64,000 nucleotides of DNA from Parascedosporium putredinis (GCA_949357655.1 CASHTG010000015.1:2356001-2420000), one strand, 5' to 3'; counted from the stretch's first letter, positions 1 through 13,344 are shown. A program made the numbers and translations. Notes: generated from the letters alone by a model not told the origin.

Positions 1-1967
1 GAGAGTTCCTGGTAGAAACTCGTCGCGATCCGAGACTGCGGAGGGCGGAGTATCCTTGTCGCTCACCGACTCGCTCGAGTTGCTACTGGTGTCTTCGTCT
101 TCCTCCTCGTCCTCTTCAAAGACATCCGCCATAGTGGAGCTACTCCCAAATCGGTGAAGACCAAACCTTGCACCCTCAAACGGTACCATCTCTGGCGCGC
201 TCTCCGCTCGGCGATGGTAGTGCATACCGGGGCCGCTGAAACCCTTCATGCCCTGGGCACTGTGGAGACGCCGCTTCGTGTTGCCTGCCGCCTTTTGCGC
301 CGCTTCCCATTCGGGGTTGAGGGGAGAGGGGTGTTGAATGGGCCGAGAGCCGCATCCAGATCAATGACGGGATAAGACGGCTCTTCGTCAAAATCGGATG
401 CGGGAAGCGCTACTGTGGGCATCTCGTTGGGGGTTAGAGTAATTTCAGGTGTGACGGGTACAAGGTCGGCATCAATCGTGAGGGGATCAGCCAAGTTGTC
501 GTCAACACCTAAATCCTGGCGCGCGGCAGGGGTTAGATCTGAGAGGACGCAGGATTTGGGACGAGGCTTCGATTTGCGTGTGAGGATAGCACCAGCCCAG
601 GTCTTGACCTTCTTCCTCGACTTCTTTCCTTTCCTCTTCGCCCGTATGGTTTCCTCGCCCTGCTCTTCAACGACCTCGCTCACCACCGGTTCCGCGACTT
701 GTTCAGGAGTAGTTGTCTCTTTGACAAGCGGGTCCAGGCCGAAAAATGACCATCGCTTTGGCGTCTTGGTTGGACTGGGCTCTGCAGAGTCTACCGTGTC
801 GGGGACGTGGCGTAGGGCTGGGATGGAGTTCCGCCTACGGGGCGAGATGTCAACGCCCTCGACATCGAGTGTAGAGGTTGTGCGCTCCAAGACAGCCCCG
901 GCGGTGCTGGGTCGGGATTCTGACACGTCGCGGGAAAACGGAAGCTCAGTTCGAGGCTTGATCTCCCTCTCCGCCGGCACTGGTGCGGGGTTTGAGATGA
1001 TGCTAGAGATGCTACCAGAAACAGAGTGACCCGGTCGTGCCGTCACGGTGCTGGATGTGTCACTGGAGATGAGGGAGAGGGGACGAGGAATAAACTCGAT
1101 GGTTTCGGAAAACCCGACACGGGCACGAGGGACTGCCTTGGGAGGCGCCGTCGCTACCGTAGGTTGCAGTTCGGGCACCGGGTCCGGCTTAGGGGCTGTC
1201 TCCAAGGCCGCTACTGTCTTGAGAGCAGGCTCGGACTCGGCGGGCTTCAACCGAAGGTTGGGGCTTGGAAGCGCGGGCATATCCTTGCGTGTAAATTCAA
1301 GAGGACTAGTCGGCGCACTGCTTCCCGTAACGCTGCGTTAACCGCGGGAGGCTGCAAGATGATGGACAGGTCATGACTTGAAAGCGCGGCCGAGCGACGA
1401 TGGGCATGTCGGCCTCGTCGGTTCGGCGGGGTTGGAACCCGCTAGTCAATTCGAACTCGGGACGGGTCGGGCTCGAATTCATGATGCTGTCACCACCACG
1501 GATAGACCCCCGACAAACTCGCTCCCTCCACGACGGTGACCGCCGTTGGGGCCATGCCTGGAAGGAGATGGCATTGGCGGAGGCGATTGTGGCGACAAGG
1601 GTGTAAGGAGACCGTTGTCCACTGGTGAGAGCGCCGCGCCAGGATTGAAACTAAAATCTGGGAGTGCGTGAGGCCCAGAACCTCCATCACTTTCTTCCCT
1701 CGACTCATGATCTTTCCGGCCAGTCTCTATTGCTGAGCGGGGACGGCGACCAGTGGCTCGAGAAAATGACGAGGGAGCCGAAGAGGGATTGCGGGCTGGA
1801 AAAACAAAGTGTGGATTCGGAGGAGGGTTGGATCGAGGCGAGGATTGCCGGGATGCTGCTGTAACAGGGTCGTCGAACGAGGGGACAGTTAGAAGACGTG
1901 GGCTGGCGGCGGTCGGGCTAGGTAATGGAGATTCCACGACCCTCGCCGCCTCACAAGTAGTCGCCAT
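1..1967 (-). CDS. Cell-wall proline-rich-type protein, 3' end cut by window edge
   Basis: The ATG is at 1967. The N-terminus is Ser/Pro-rich, with segments such as FDDPVTAASRQSSPRS, followed by GHRRGGSEFVGG, an AHRRSAALSSHDLS block, and RKDMPALPSP. Near the end comes an EWEAAQKAAGNTKRR segment, then FSGPGMHYHRRAESAPEM, FGSSSTMADVFEEDEEED and an acidic tail that runs off base 1. I recognise this order from Pezizomycotina proteins annotated as cell wall proline rich protein. No enzymatic domain is known to me, and no signal peptide is visible, so a wall location is only inherited from the family name. The frame breaks near 1505, 1420, 1340 and 320, each time resuming in another frame with family-like sequence. 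I treat these as missing bases. No intron is needed. Confidence 0.72.
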
Positions 1968-3639
1968 CTTTAATCAGCCGCGCTGCGGCAACAAAACGGT
2001 TGCGCTACTCGAAAGTGGCCGAAGGCATAGAGGAGTGTAGAAGTGTACGAGCGAATTCGCGCTCTTGAAGTCGAAATGGATCGAGTCGGCGGGAGGAATC
2101 GTGTTCGAACGGTGGGAAAAAGACGGCCAACGAAATTCTGACAAAATCAACGACAACGGCGACAAAAGACGATTCGAAAACAATCACAAATTATAATCTA
2201 TACACGCAGAGAAAAGCGTGAAGAAGCACTGTTTAGTCTCCATGCGTTAAGGCTTGCGGGGCGGTGGAAGGAAAGGGTCGTGTCTACCTTGAGATTCTGG
2301 CTATTGCAAAGAGAAAAAGATAATGAGCCTTTGAACAATTCCAAGGCAATGACTCCGAATAAAGGGTCTAGATGCGATAGTTTAGATAAAGAGGACTGGA
2401 AGAAAGTAGAGAGCGAAAAACAATATCAATGAAAAGGAGTGGACGGCGAAAACCAGCGCAAATCTATCCGAGATCTGCTCCTGGAAGTTCACCAAAAATT
2501 GGGACTCTGGTGAGGATGGGAAAGGTGAGATGGTGAAAACGAGGTAGAGTTTCACAATGCTCGATTTGAGGGAGGGAAAAGGACTGGGAAATGGGTTTGG
2601 CGGAATTGAGAAGGGGGGCACATCGACAGTGAGGAGATTGCTGGATGGGGATTGGACGGGTGACCGAAAGAAACGGCCACCTGCCAAGCTGAGGGTGCCT
2701 CCACCCCTGCTCGAACCCCTGGACAGGCGTATTTCTTGGGTAAAGCCTGAAGCAGAAGGATGGGTCCCGTACCTTTGTACTCCGTGTAGAAACAGTGCCC
2801 TTCCACAATCAGCGTCTCAACGGCAGATTTGGAGCGGGACCAAAAAGGTACGCGAATCCGGCTTCTACATAGGTACCTCAACTTGGCAGTACCTCTGATT
2901 GCACCTCCTTCATCAATGCACAATGAACTTTTTTACGCCTCTAAACAATAACCAAACCTTGTTAGAGAACTGAGCGCCAGCGTTTTCCACGTTTGTTTGT
3001 CAGGCAATTGCGCCAAACAGTGCGTTGACACGACGTGATGCAGTTTGTCAACGAAGGTGGAAGAGAATCGCAATTCATTGTGAGCTGCTGTTCAATGACC
3101 AGCGAAAGCCGCATGTCTAAAAATCACAAGTCTCCGCCGGAAGTACACTAATCTCTCCCGCTTGCTTCCTTCTTTCTCCTCCTCGTAGCTTTTTCTTCTT
3201 TCCTTTTGCGCGGCCTCGATCAAGCGGAACTTTTATTCGGGCGTAGCAACAGTGCAGGAGAACCTGCGAAGCAACGCCAGGCTGCAGGTTATAGGCCAAA
3301 GAAGTTTTGTTAATTGATCCATATTTAATCTCTCCCTCGACTACCTTCAATGTTGTGGGGAAGAAAAGAAAAAGACCTAACAGTTGGTATCAATCCAGGT
3401 TCAATCTTAATAACACCACTACTGAATATTCACTCAGTTGGACCCCCTGGCCTGGCGAGCCCGGCGAAGAGCAAAAGCGGGCTGCCATCGATGGTTGGGC
3501 AGACACGAGGGCGCTTGTTCCTGTATGTCTCTTCCGTTGCTGCGACTGTGCATGCACGCAATTCAACGGAGAAGTGCACTAGGGTATGCACTTCCAGCCA
3601 GGCACCAGACAGGTCCAAGGGGAGGGGAGAAGACCAACC

Positions 3640-3790
3640 CAGAAAAAAAGAGGAAAAAAAAAAAAAAAAAAAACCGCCAATCCTCGCAGCGAGTCGGCTT
3701 CTTTGCAAGTGCTGCGGGACTCGAACTAGGAAGGAGAAAGAGAAGAAGAAAAAAGAAAAGAGAAAAAAAAAGAAAAAGCACCTCGAGAAC
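3640..3790. repeat. Polypurine-rich low-complexity block with A20 run
   Basis: Apart from a more mixed stretch at about 3674-3720, the plus strand is almost only A and G. It includes a 20-base A run at 3654-3673 and an AAG/GAA-rich stretch at 3729-3780. The long Lys-rich and Phe-rich ORFs over it are products of the low complexity and should not be annotated as genes. Confidence 0.85.
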
Positions 3791-4053
3791 ACCGGCTGAA
3801 AACAAGTTTTCAGAGCCTCCATGCATTCGGTATTCACAACTTCCCATCTTCCTCAAAATTCAATTCATGGCGTTCAGGTTTAGTCAGATTGGCTCTCACA
3901 TCTCCACGTGGCCGGGCATTGCTAGCATTGACGGCTCATTCGAGGTCCTAATTAATGTTATTTTGCGTGGATTGACGGTTGCTATTAGGCAGCTCTATTT
4001 GATCCTCCGTGCAAATAATCGAGGTCTCCAAAATAATAAGCTGTAGGCATGGG

Positions 4054-4086
4054 TTGATGGATGGATCCATTGATCCATCCCATCAA
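4054..4086. repeat. Dispersed palindromic element (ATGGATCCAT core)
   Basis: An imperfect inverted repeat starts TTGATGGATGG and ends CCATCCCATCAA. Its exact ATGGATCCAT core is at 4061-4070. It belongs to the intergenic palindrome family described in the findings. Confidence 0.6.
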
Positions 4087-4342
4087 TCGTTTGCGTGCAA
4101 GGCGCGAGAACCCATGTGGGATAAAGGCTGTGGGAAGATTACTCTGGAGTTACAAGTACGGGCTCTAAACAGGGGTGCGGGCAGGGCTACTCTCCCCTTC
4201 CCTTGCCTTCCCTTCGAACCGTCAAATCAATTTGCGGCAACTGACAAATTGAAAATCAAACTGTTGCAAGAACCAGAGTACGGAATACTTCGCCACCTGC
4301 AGATGGGGTACTTCTCTCCCCAAGTGCAGAACGCGCATGCAA

Positions 4343-4364
4343 GGATCAATGGACCCATCAATCC
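4343..4364. repeat. Dispersed palindromic element, divergent copy
   Basis: The element opens GGATCAATGGA and closes CCCATCAATCC. The two halves are near-reverse complements of each other. It lies about 260 bp from the element at 4054. Confidence 0.45.
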
Positions 4365-7300
4365 CTCTCTGCAAGAATATGTTAATCAGAGCCGTCCCAA
4401 CCAGTCGCAACCACCAGCGGGCATCTTCACGGATATTGTTAATATGAACAATGCTTTTCGTCTCCAAGCCGCCCTCAGCTCTGGCCTCGGGTTCTGCAGC
4501 CTCGAAGTGCCCCGAGAACCGGGATGATATCTGAGTGGATAGACCGATTGACGAGACATTATAATAACAACTTGTGTCCTGCAAGAGAACGCTCGTAGAA
4601 GGGACGAATCATCACGATAGCCTTATAAGCGACTGCAGGCATCGGCGGAATGGTGTCACCAGTGCCATCCGGGCACCTCGTTTCATCAACACCAGTTGAA
4701 GGTGCTGACGATGGTGATGTGAACATATTATATTACACAAGCCCCCGTGTGCATCACTACATCTCGCCTTTAGTGGTCAGCGGCTCGAAAGAAAGGGGAG
4801 AATCCGCGACGCGATCATAGGATAAAAGTCGACGGCAACGACGAAGACGACGACTATTATTACTCGCTCTTCGTGAAAATTTGGTAAATGAAGACACAGC
4901 ACTGGCCTAGTCTGCTTCTCCCCACGCCGAGGTTGGTTGCTGGAAGGGCTAGAAAATTTTGAAGAGTCCAGTTACTCATTACCCGTCAATTTCCCCCTCT
5001 TGTTTTGACATGGAGAGACGGCGGTGGACGCAACGCAACCTCCCTCAACCTCCGCTCATTCTTTTACTCCCACGCGAACTGGCAGGTCCCCCAAAATACT
5101 TCCCGTCTCAACCCTTTTCGAAATGATTGATACCACCCCACACCCGCGATGCAACTCGGTTGACGCGATTTGCACAACGAACGACGAGGGTGCCCCAAAT
5201 GTTATATTTTTGGGGTCGACAGACCCACGACAAACCAAACAGCTCAAATGTTTCTCCGGGAGTGCCCCACGGTCGCAAACGACGCGCTCTGCTGATTCTA
5301 GCCTGCATTGGGCAAGGAAAGCCACTATTGAGTGATCCTTTGACGGTTGCCCTCGCCGTCGAGAGTTCGTTGCCTAGCCCATCGGCCAACATTTGTTTGG
5401 CCTCGTCACCAACCGGAAGGCTGCCTGCCATTTTCTCAGGTAGCCTGAAACATCTCGATCCACCACCAGGGTCATGACGCCGTGGATCCACTTCTTCTTG
5501 CTTTTGCAGCCGGCGCTTCCTACCCTCCGAGGGTAATAGTGGACTCACTCAATGCGAAGGGTGGAGAGAGCCGCTCACAAACGCCGTGAGCCTCGACGTT
5601 GCCGAGCAGCTCCTCACTTTGTGAATGTACACGCACATACTTCGTACTTGGAGCCGAACCTTTACACGAGGCGTGCAACTCTGTTGGGAGTGTTCAAGAG
5701 CTGCGCCCCATTCGTGATAACGATATGGAGTCGGTGCCTCTATTCACCTTCTGGACACCATGCCTAAGTGGGTATGACCCTGGCCACTGGCTATCAACAA
5801 TGCTATTGAGCAGTAACGACGGCGCAAAAGCCAATGTTTCGAGCCCAGAAGTGAGATTAATAATAATAAACACGAGCCCCCCGCCCTTCTCCTCGAGGGG
5901 GTCTCCTGGACCAAGCTTATTATTGTGCGAGGGACCCCGATAATAACTTGAAGTACAAGTAATACACCAACAAGCAAAAGAGTCTTTGGGAGAACGGAAT
6001 TCTAGCGTTGGCAACATCAATCCTTCGTAAACATGGTGTCCTCACGAGTGTGGGAGATTGGACGACGGATCCTTCGACTTGACGTGCGTGGGACATGGAC
6101 GCTCTGATTCCGCCCTCAACGGCGTTGCCAATCTCAGTCGATCGTCCGCCCATCGTGCACAGCACAGGAGCGCCACGAGTCACCCCAAAGGTCCTCGTTG
6201 CACCGCATTGAGAGTTGACAGGAAATATCCTCCCCTTCTTGATGAGCCGGCATCCATCGTTGATGAAGCGAACAGGCCAGGGCAACCGTCTCCTGGACCC
6301 TGACTGCCTGACAAACGAGAACGGAATAATGCTCCAGTCTTGATGTCGTCCCCCGCTCAATTGCATCGGGCCCTGGCCAGGGTTGCACCTGCTCACCCAC
6401 ACTTACTTTCCCCTGGCAGTCTTGGCGCGGCCAGGGCCATTCGCACTGTCCTTCCATCGAACCCTTTTGGCCTTTGGGTGACCGGGTGCAGGGGAAAAGA
6501 GTTTCGAGAGAGGTACTTGGGGAAAGAAGGGGGAAAGTACCGCTACGGGATTCGTACCGCCTAGCTGCACCACTCTTTGTCAACGGGTGCGATTCATAAT
6601 AGCGAATCACAGAGGCCAACCACCACCAGATGAGATTATGAGCGTCCGCTGGTTGTCGATCTGGTTCTGGAATCGCCGTAGAACCCCAAAAGGCAATGCG
6701 GGGACTTGGGATTTGGTTCAGTTGCGGTCTTCAATTTCGAGCCAGCCCCTCTTTCACCAGCGGCGGTGCACTTTGCTAGCAAAACTCAGCTCTAATGGGG
6801 GAAAGTTCAATGTTGGGACTGAAGGGAGAGTGATTACGTACTGATCGAGCAGTTTTGAGCCAGGTTGGTGCTTCGTTCTTCGCCGCGGGAGAGGAGAATT
6901 CGAGGGTTGCCATTGACCAAAATCGACCTCTCGACTTCAATACCTACAATACACGTGGTTCTCGTTTTTGAGCAAGTTAAAACATCCCCGTTGCCCCGTC
7001 CGCTCCAGAACACCAGTCTCACTATCTTACCCGCCTACGAACGGAGCAGCTCGAGCGGTGTTCTACTTCACCCATTGATATCTATGCGGGGTTGCTTTGC
7101 CACAGCAGAACATCCACCTCAGCTTCCACCCAACCCAACCCCCTGCGTCGCTGCATTACTTTCCGCCTCCGTCTCGCATCACAGGCCAGGACATGCCTAC
7201 ACAAGGTGGTCTGGTGGTTCAGCCAGGGAAATTTTTCCATCTGAATGTTACGAACTCGGGACTTTGAACGGGGCGATGGAGCTAGCTGATGCAGTGGAGT

Positions 7301-9876
7301 AAGACTTTCTCCGTCTAAGCCTATCAAACCTGAGGGAGATCGGTTTGATCCAACTCGGTAATACTTGTGATAGCGCTTGCATGTTGTTTTCCATCCAACT
7401 CGGTTGACTAGTTCCTCGGTCAGCCCCGCTCCACAGTCGACTCCCGAGCGCGCTGTGAACGCCATCAAAACAGTGAACCTCTGTACAAGTAGGCCGCCTC
7501 CTTGTATTCCCCTTCGTATTTTGACTGGTCCCGTCCTCTCCGAGAGCATTTTGGGGCACCAAATGGGCTCACCCACTTGTGGTCCCTCTCCCCACCTGGT
7601 AAGCAGCTGCGAATGTCTGGGGGAATGCATTGGGGGCCAGCTCCGTTGAGTCTTCTTTTTGCCCTCCTTCACCTCGCACCTCTCGCCAAGCCCGTCAGTC
7701 GTCATCCTTTCGAACCTATTTTCTTGACCTCGTCGCGAGCATTCTCTTTCATCTTCTCATTGCACTTGCCCTGGTTAATGGGTCTCAAAAACCACATCAA
7801 CAAAGGGAACTTCGGGAGCGGGATCCGAGGATCAGCTCCCTGCGAAGCAGTTACTCAAAGCCCCTCCCTGAAGTGGCCCCCTTCTGGCTTGACCCCACCC
7901 TCTGCGACCCTCTTTGCCTCTCTCCCCACAACAGACAAGACTGGAGGCCACACAACATCTTGTCGTCCTCGCAAATCGAGGGTCGAGCACAGCTTTTTCA
8001 CACTGGGAGTGTGGGCCGGTATAACTGGGAGCAATAATATGTCCGAATCCGCTCAAAGCTGCACAAAAGTGTGACCGCCTTCCTCGACGCCGCTGGTCCC
8101 CTAACCCAATCGTATCTCTCCAGCGGGCAAGAGGGATTCGAGATGGGATGCGCACGGGCGACCCCATCCCACCCATGTGGCAAATCTGGCAATTGCGCGA
8201 TTACTTTTCCGAACTCTTGTGCTGTGTTGAATTATGATGGCTTAGGTGCTCGAGGGACAACATGTAATCTCCATGGTTGCAGTGCTTCCACCTCGATGCA
8301 CTCCTATTTGCTTTGCTCCTGTGCATCTCCCTTCGGCTGGCTTGATAGGGGTTGGAAGTTTCCCAAACCCCTCATCGACCGGTTAAAGGGTTTACGTACC
8401 CGCAGCTTTGGTGATCATCCAACTGTTTTTTTCTATACATACATACATTCATGTACCGAGGTATTCTTCGTATATTCGCAGGCTTAGGGAAGACGGTGAA
8501 CCCCGTAGGTCCAATCCGAATGATCACTTCCGTATTCGAGGGCAAGGAGGGGTCCGTGATACGTTCGTCGTTGGCAAGCTGCCATCGTCTCTTCAATGAG
8601 CCATCCTCTGTCGCTCGGAAGGCAATATCGGAATGAGGAGAACCCATATGCGTGGGTAGCTGGCGAGTATCTTGTTGGCGACGCCTACTCGGCTAACAGA
8701 CGAGATCGATTAGATTGCGCGACAAGCCGACAGCCCGTGATCGCCGAGGCCAGAAGCGTTCTATAGTTCCCGCAATTCATCCCATCTTGTGAAGGATGCC
8801 ACCCCATATATTTTCATTTCTACTTACATCCAGTGTGCTTCGAATGATAGTAGATCACACCCCCGCACGGCGGCGTCCCTTACCCTATCCAACGAAACCT
8901 CCCGGGGCTGCAAACACCAACAATACACAAATGAGGGAGCATGTCGATGTGGCTCCGACTACGTCTTTTTGTTTCGGACCCCTCCTTTAGAGGACATTGA
9001 CTTATCGTGTAATTTGTAGCCCTTCTCATATATCCCTACCCGCCCCCATATTTTTTTCTTTTGAATCACCAAGTGCGTCTCATCCTCTTGTCAGCGGCAT
9101 ACGGATAGTATCGCGCGGCCTCGGGATCTCTTTAACCTGGTTCAAAGGTTCCCACTTGACGATCCTCGTTCGAGGTCACTGTATCGAGCAGACGAATGAA
9201 ATGGCACGCTACGGCCGGCCACCATAGACGAATGCTCCCGAGTGAATGGATGTTATTTTGGCGGTACTTGTCAATTTACCTCGAGTCCTGGGTGGCTAGC
9301 CGATAGTAGTTGAAGTGCCGCCTCATCAGGCTCCCGGACGACGAAACAGCGATAGTCTTGAGCCCATACACTTAAACACTTAAACATGAGGAAGAAAATA
9401 GAAAGTGGGTATCATCCAGGGTGTGTCCCGGGACCTGAAAGACCCCTAGGTTTCCTTGATGATCCATCTCATCACACTGCTCAGAGCATCCCGTTCGTTG
9501 TTTCGAGGAGAACCAGCGACCAGCACCCAGTAAAGCCAAGCTTGCCTCTGGTCGCTGTGAAACCGGGACCCGGATGTGGCCAGTGCAGAGGTCTTGAGAC
9601 GGTACTGTCGATCTAAAAATACGTACCATCGCCAAGTACCGTGAGCCTCCCGTCTCTCGGCCCACACTTAATACCGGAAACCGCTTTGAGTATTTCCCCG
9701 GTTCAATCTGATCTTCAGACGTGATGCGTGGGAATGGAAGACAAAAGACAATACGAGGAGAACAAAAGTAAAAAAGGTCCCATCGTGGTTATTACCGGGC
9801 CAGCGCCGACAGCTGGCCGCGATGGTAATGCCCGAGGCACGAGTCCAATGACGCGCCGGCGCTGGACTGGGTCGAG

Positions 9877-9903
9877 ATTGATCAATCCATTGGATCCAAA
9901 TGG
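9877..9903. repeat. Dispersed palindromic element, divergent copy
   Basis: Two adjacent palindromes are visible: ATTGATCAAT at 9877-9886 and TTGGATCCAA inside a CCAT...ATGG frame ending at 9903. The composition resembles the other family members, but neither main core is exact. Confidence 0.45.
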
Positions 9904-11930
9904 GATGCGCTATAATATTACAAGGAAGAGGGGCAGCAGGATGTTCCCTGGAGGTGAGCGCTAGCCCCTGATGGATCTCGCCAGTTCTCCGAGACGCCCT
10001 GATCGCCTCAACTCCCTCCTCTCACTCGGCCAGGGTGGCTTCATCCCTCAGAGCTGAATTTGGCGCGCATCTCCTTCGCCTGGCGGACCGACCTTCCCAA
10101 AAGAAAAGGGTCCCGGGGGCTTGTTTCGGCGTCCAGCAGAAGCCCGAACCAATGTCCGACATCCACAGGAACAAACAATTTCTTTCTTCATTCCCAATTC
10201 TTGTCCCGTTTCGCTGTCGCCGACTCGAGGTTGCATCTGCGCATCGAGACGAGAGTCTGCCTCAGCTATCAAATGTCAGCCAAGCGCGTGTGAAATAGAT
10301 TTAATCCGCAATTTTTTTTTTTTTTTTTTTCAGATCCTAAATAACTATAAACAAACGGAAGTAAAAGAGAACATTGAAAGATGAATAAGAAAAGACCCTC
10401 GCCCAGGGAAATGGACAGATCGGTGTATCTGGATGCTAGAAGGGCTGAAGTGAGGGAAATAGAACTGAGCCAGTGACGCCTGGACTCGACCGTCCCCTTA
10501 ACGGCCGACATCATCAATCTACAAGTATCGTCAACTTGAGAACCACATGCGATACTAATGATCATAGATACTCGAGCAGACAGTCTCTTTGCTCTTCAAT
10601 GGGACTGGATCCTTACAATTCATCTACAGTTCAATTCGCATGTCCACTCATTACACTTCGCATGCAATCTGTCCGCTATGACAAAGTCTGATGGAGGCGG
10701 ACATTGCCAATTTCCGAGTGTCTTGGGACTATTAATACTCACGCATATAGAAGCAGGCATCGTGACGACACTGCACCCGCCAGGGACCTTTTAGCGCTTA
10801 TTTTGGAAGGAAAAGAGAAGAAGGGAAAAAGATCGATGCTGATTGCTCGAAAACACGGGCTCTGGTTTGCTCTTCAAAGGAGCATTCAATGATGTTGTCC
10901 ATGGATGCATCATCGGCCTGTTCAATCCTTGCACCCACGTTGAATGAAATTATTGAATATGCGGGCTCGGCACCGTGTCAATCCATATTAGCTGTATTAG
11001 AGACCAGACCGGCGAGATTGCGCAACAACGCGCTGGAATCGCGGATGAATATTATTGAATGGGCTCAATGGGCTCAATGGGGGAGAGGATAATAATAGCG
11101 GACAAGATGCATCAGGAAAATAAACCTAATTTTAACTGTCGGAACGCGCCTCTAGCGTTAACAAACTGGATCGATTCAATGCTCACCCCACCAAAATCTG
11201 TCCATCGATATTGAGCCAGATGGACTGGACCCATTGACCGAGTGGATTTGTTCACGGCCTTGAAGCTCGGCTTAATGTCCCATCCGCCTTGACTCGACCT
11301 GAGAGAGGCTACTTGTAATTTGGTGCTGGAGAACATTCATCCACTTGTTAGTTATATTACGTCCATGTAAGAACTGCTCTTTTCTCGGAGTTTCCAAGTT
11401 TCCTAGCACTATGAAGGCTTGACCAGAAACCACCCAACTCTAGCCCAAGAGAATAGCTAGCCATCATTTCCTTGGAAATATTCCTGTATTCGTCTGCTAT
11501 GCATTCTTACATGTTGTCTATGGCGCTTGCGTGTGTATGTGTGTCTCGTGGGCGGCCATCATTCTTGCCGCTCACACTCGTTTTGTAATGACGGCTGAGA
11601 ACGGCTGCCAAAATCAGCCGTCTAGCCTCGGCTGGCGGTTTGAGCGAGAAGTGCAGCTCTCTCAAGCTGTCCCATTCGTTACCGCATCCAGTCATCAGCT
11701 CCCTCCCAAGCTCATGACATAACCCCATTGCCCGGCCCTTTGACGAGATTCCCCAGGTCCAAGGAACTTTCCTAGCCTATATCATCTCTCGCGCCACAGA
11801 CCAGCGGCCGCCCGATAAACCAGAAGCTTGCGACGTTGCGCAAGACGGGAACCAGCGCCTGCTCGCAGTTTTTGAGACCACCACATTAACCCCCGCGGCG
11901 TCCTCCCTCAACCCCCCCACCTGCTCTCCA

Positions 11931-12521
11931 ATGTCCGGTGGAGCGTCCTCCCGGGGTGCTGCCAAAAGGCTCTTGAAAGAATTGGAGAGGTGGTCAGAGG
12001 AATCCAAGGAGGAAACGGGCATCGAGCGCCTTGGGCCCCCAAATGACGAGGACCTGCTCACCTGGGAGGCCGTCATCAATGGCAAGGGTATAGGTGGTGG
12101 TTATGACGGTTGGTCCCCCTTCGCGCGCATCCCGCCCCCTCCCCCACTAGTGCCCTGCTCTGACTCGGGAATCTTCTCCTTGGTACGAACAAAAGAGGGC
12201 CGGTGGCTTCTCAACATCGAGATACCCTCATCTTATCCTATAGAACCTCCCAAGGTCGAATTCGTCACCCCCGTGGTCCACCCAAACGTCGCCCTCACTA
12301 CGGGCGAGATCTGCCTCGATCTGCTCAAGACGGCGTGGACGCCAGCTTACAGCATACTCGAAGTTGTACGTGCGATCCGCATGCTCCTCTCATGCCCGGA
12401 AACGGACAGTCCCCTCAACGTTGATGTCGCGGCGCTGCTGAGGGGCGGTGACGCCGTAGGCGGCAAGGCCCTCGTGGAGCTTTGGTGTAAGGGCGAGGAG
12501 GGCAGGTATGATGGCCCTTGA
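11931..12521 (+). CDS. pex4: Ubiquitin-conjugating enzyme E2, peroxin 4
   Basis: An uninterrupted 196-residue ORF. PEX4 is the peroxisomal E2 that ubiquitinates the import receptor PEX5 so it can be recycled from the membrane. The UBC fold is clear: helix 1 (AAKRLLKELERW, about residue 10), the PPK turn after IPSSYPIEPP (about 100-108), HPN at 118-120, and the active-site cysteine in GEICLDLLK at about residue 128, followed by AWTPAYSILEVVRAI and PETDSPLNVDVAALLRGGD. The TAWTPAY and SPLNVD signatures point to PEX4 rather than a general E2. A proline-rich stretch (about residues 60-90) sits where most E2s have a short loop. It could be an insertion or an unrecognised splice feature. This is one of the few genes here with no frameshift. 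Confidence 0.9.
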   Translation: MSGGASSRGAAKRLLKELERWSEESKEETGIERLGPPNDEDLLTWEAVINGKGIGGGYDGWSPFARIPPPPPLVPCSDSGIFSLVRTKEGRWLLNIEIPSSYPIEPPKVEFVTPVVHPNVALTTGEICLDLLKTAWTPAYSILEVVRAIRMLLSCPETDSPLNVDVAALLRGGDAVGGKALVELWCKGEEGRYDGP

Positions 12522-13344
12522 GTGGTTCCGTCTCTCCTTAGATGATTGTTGTCAAGTTACCGTGTACGGCGACTGGGAGGTTGGTTTGCGTTCATTGCCT
12601 TCTGTTGGCGTCAGGCACAGCTGCGGATATTCGCTTTTTCTTCTTTTTTACCCACCCTTTCTTTCCTCTTGTTAGTTTTGATACTCGCTATCTGTCGCTT
12701 GGGTCGGATTATTGTGAACACATCGGCACTCCATAATCGAGGCCGCCCATATATATTTCATTTGAGGAAGCTAGAGCAAGCAGAATGTATGTCATTTCGT
12801 TCTACCACGGGAAATGTCTAGTTCGCAGAATTCATCTTACAGGATGAACTTCGATTTGTATGGGAACCAAAGAAAAAGAAAAACCCAACCGCCACGCAAC
12901 ATATGTGTCGTGATCTTGCCCTGAGACGCCATCCAAGGCTCCTCTATCAAACAAACGTGTTTTTAAAAAAGACCCCTTTTATAATCAAACAGCGCACATG
13001 TCGTCAACGTCCCGTTTCTTCCCTCTAATCCCACTCATCACCCCTCCGGGATCCTCATCCTTACATCTTCCGCTAGCTTAGAGATGTGCCTGCTCTGGCA
13101 CCCGGCTTCTATCAGACTCAACTTGAACTGATATTTGACTCATGAGAAGGGGTACTGGTTTCAGTACTCCCTAAGGAAATGGCACAGGTTGATACCACCA
13201 TTACATAGGAAAAGTCAAGCCTTGAGGAGGCAAGACGCGATAAGCGAGCGCCAGTTCACGGGGCGATGGTTAGGATAGCGCAAGTAGCAGCTGTGCGCAC
13301 AACGCCATGGTGTGAAAGATGGCGGCCGTATTCATCCAAGATGA
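12522..13344. other. Convergent 3' intergenic region
   Basis: Lies between the 3' ends of pex4 and the Mnn9-type gene. It probably holds both 3' UTRs. I see no ORF, RNA gene or repeat worth naming. Confidence 0.6.

Larger units (their letters stand above)
1968..11930. other. Gene-poor interval of about 10 kb
   Basis: No open reading frame here shows domain-like composition, conserved motifs or splice-linked continuity. The longer ORFs overlap on both strands and look like chance. Contents are a polypurine block (3640-3790), an 18-base T run (10313-10330), three short palindromic elements (about 4054, 4343 and 9877) and unstructured sequence. Part will be promoter and UTR of the genes at either end (1-1967 minus, 11931 plus). 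I see no transposase, reverse transcriptase, LTR or long inverted repeat. Confidence 0.6.

Noticed and set aside
3700..3740. Box-B-like motif on the minus strand in the purine-rich block
   Set aside because: No box A upstream and no stem structure. The flanks are low-complexity purine sequence.
3430..3856. Long Lys-rich and Phe-rich ORFs on both strands
   Set aside because: They are translations of a polypurine/polypyrimidine tract.
6134..8487. Several 130-210 codon ORFs on both strands
   Set aside because: Mutually overlapping, no motifs, no splice-linked continuation, composition like chance.
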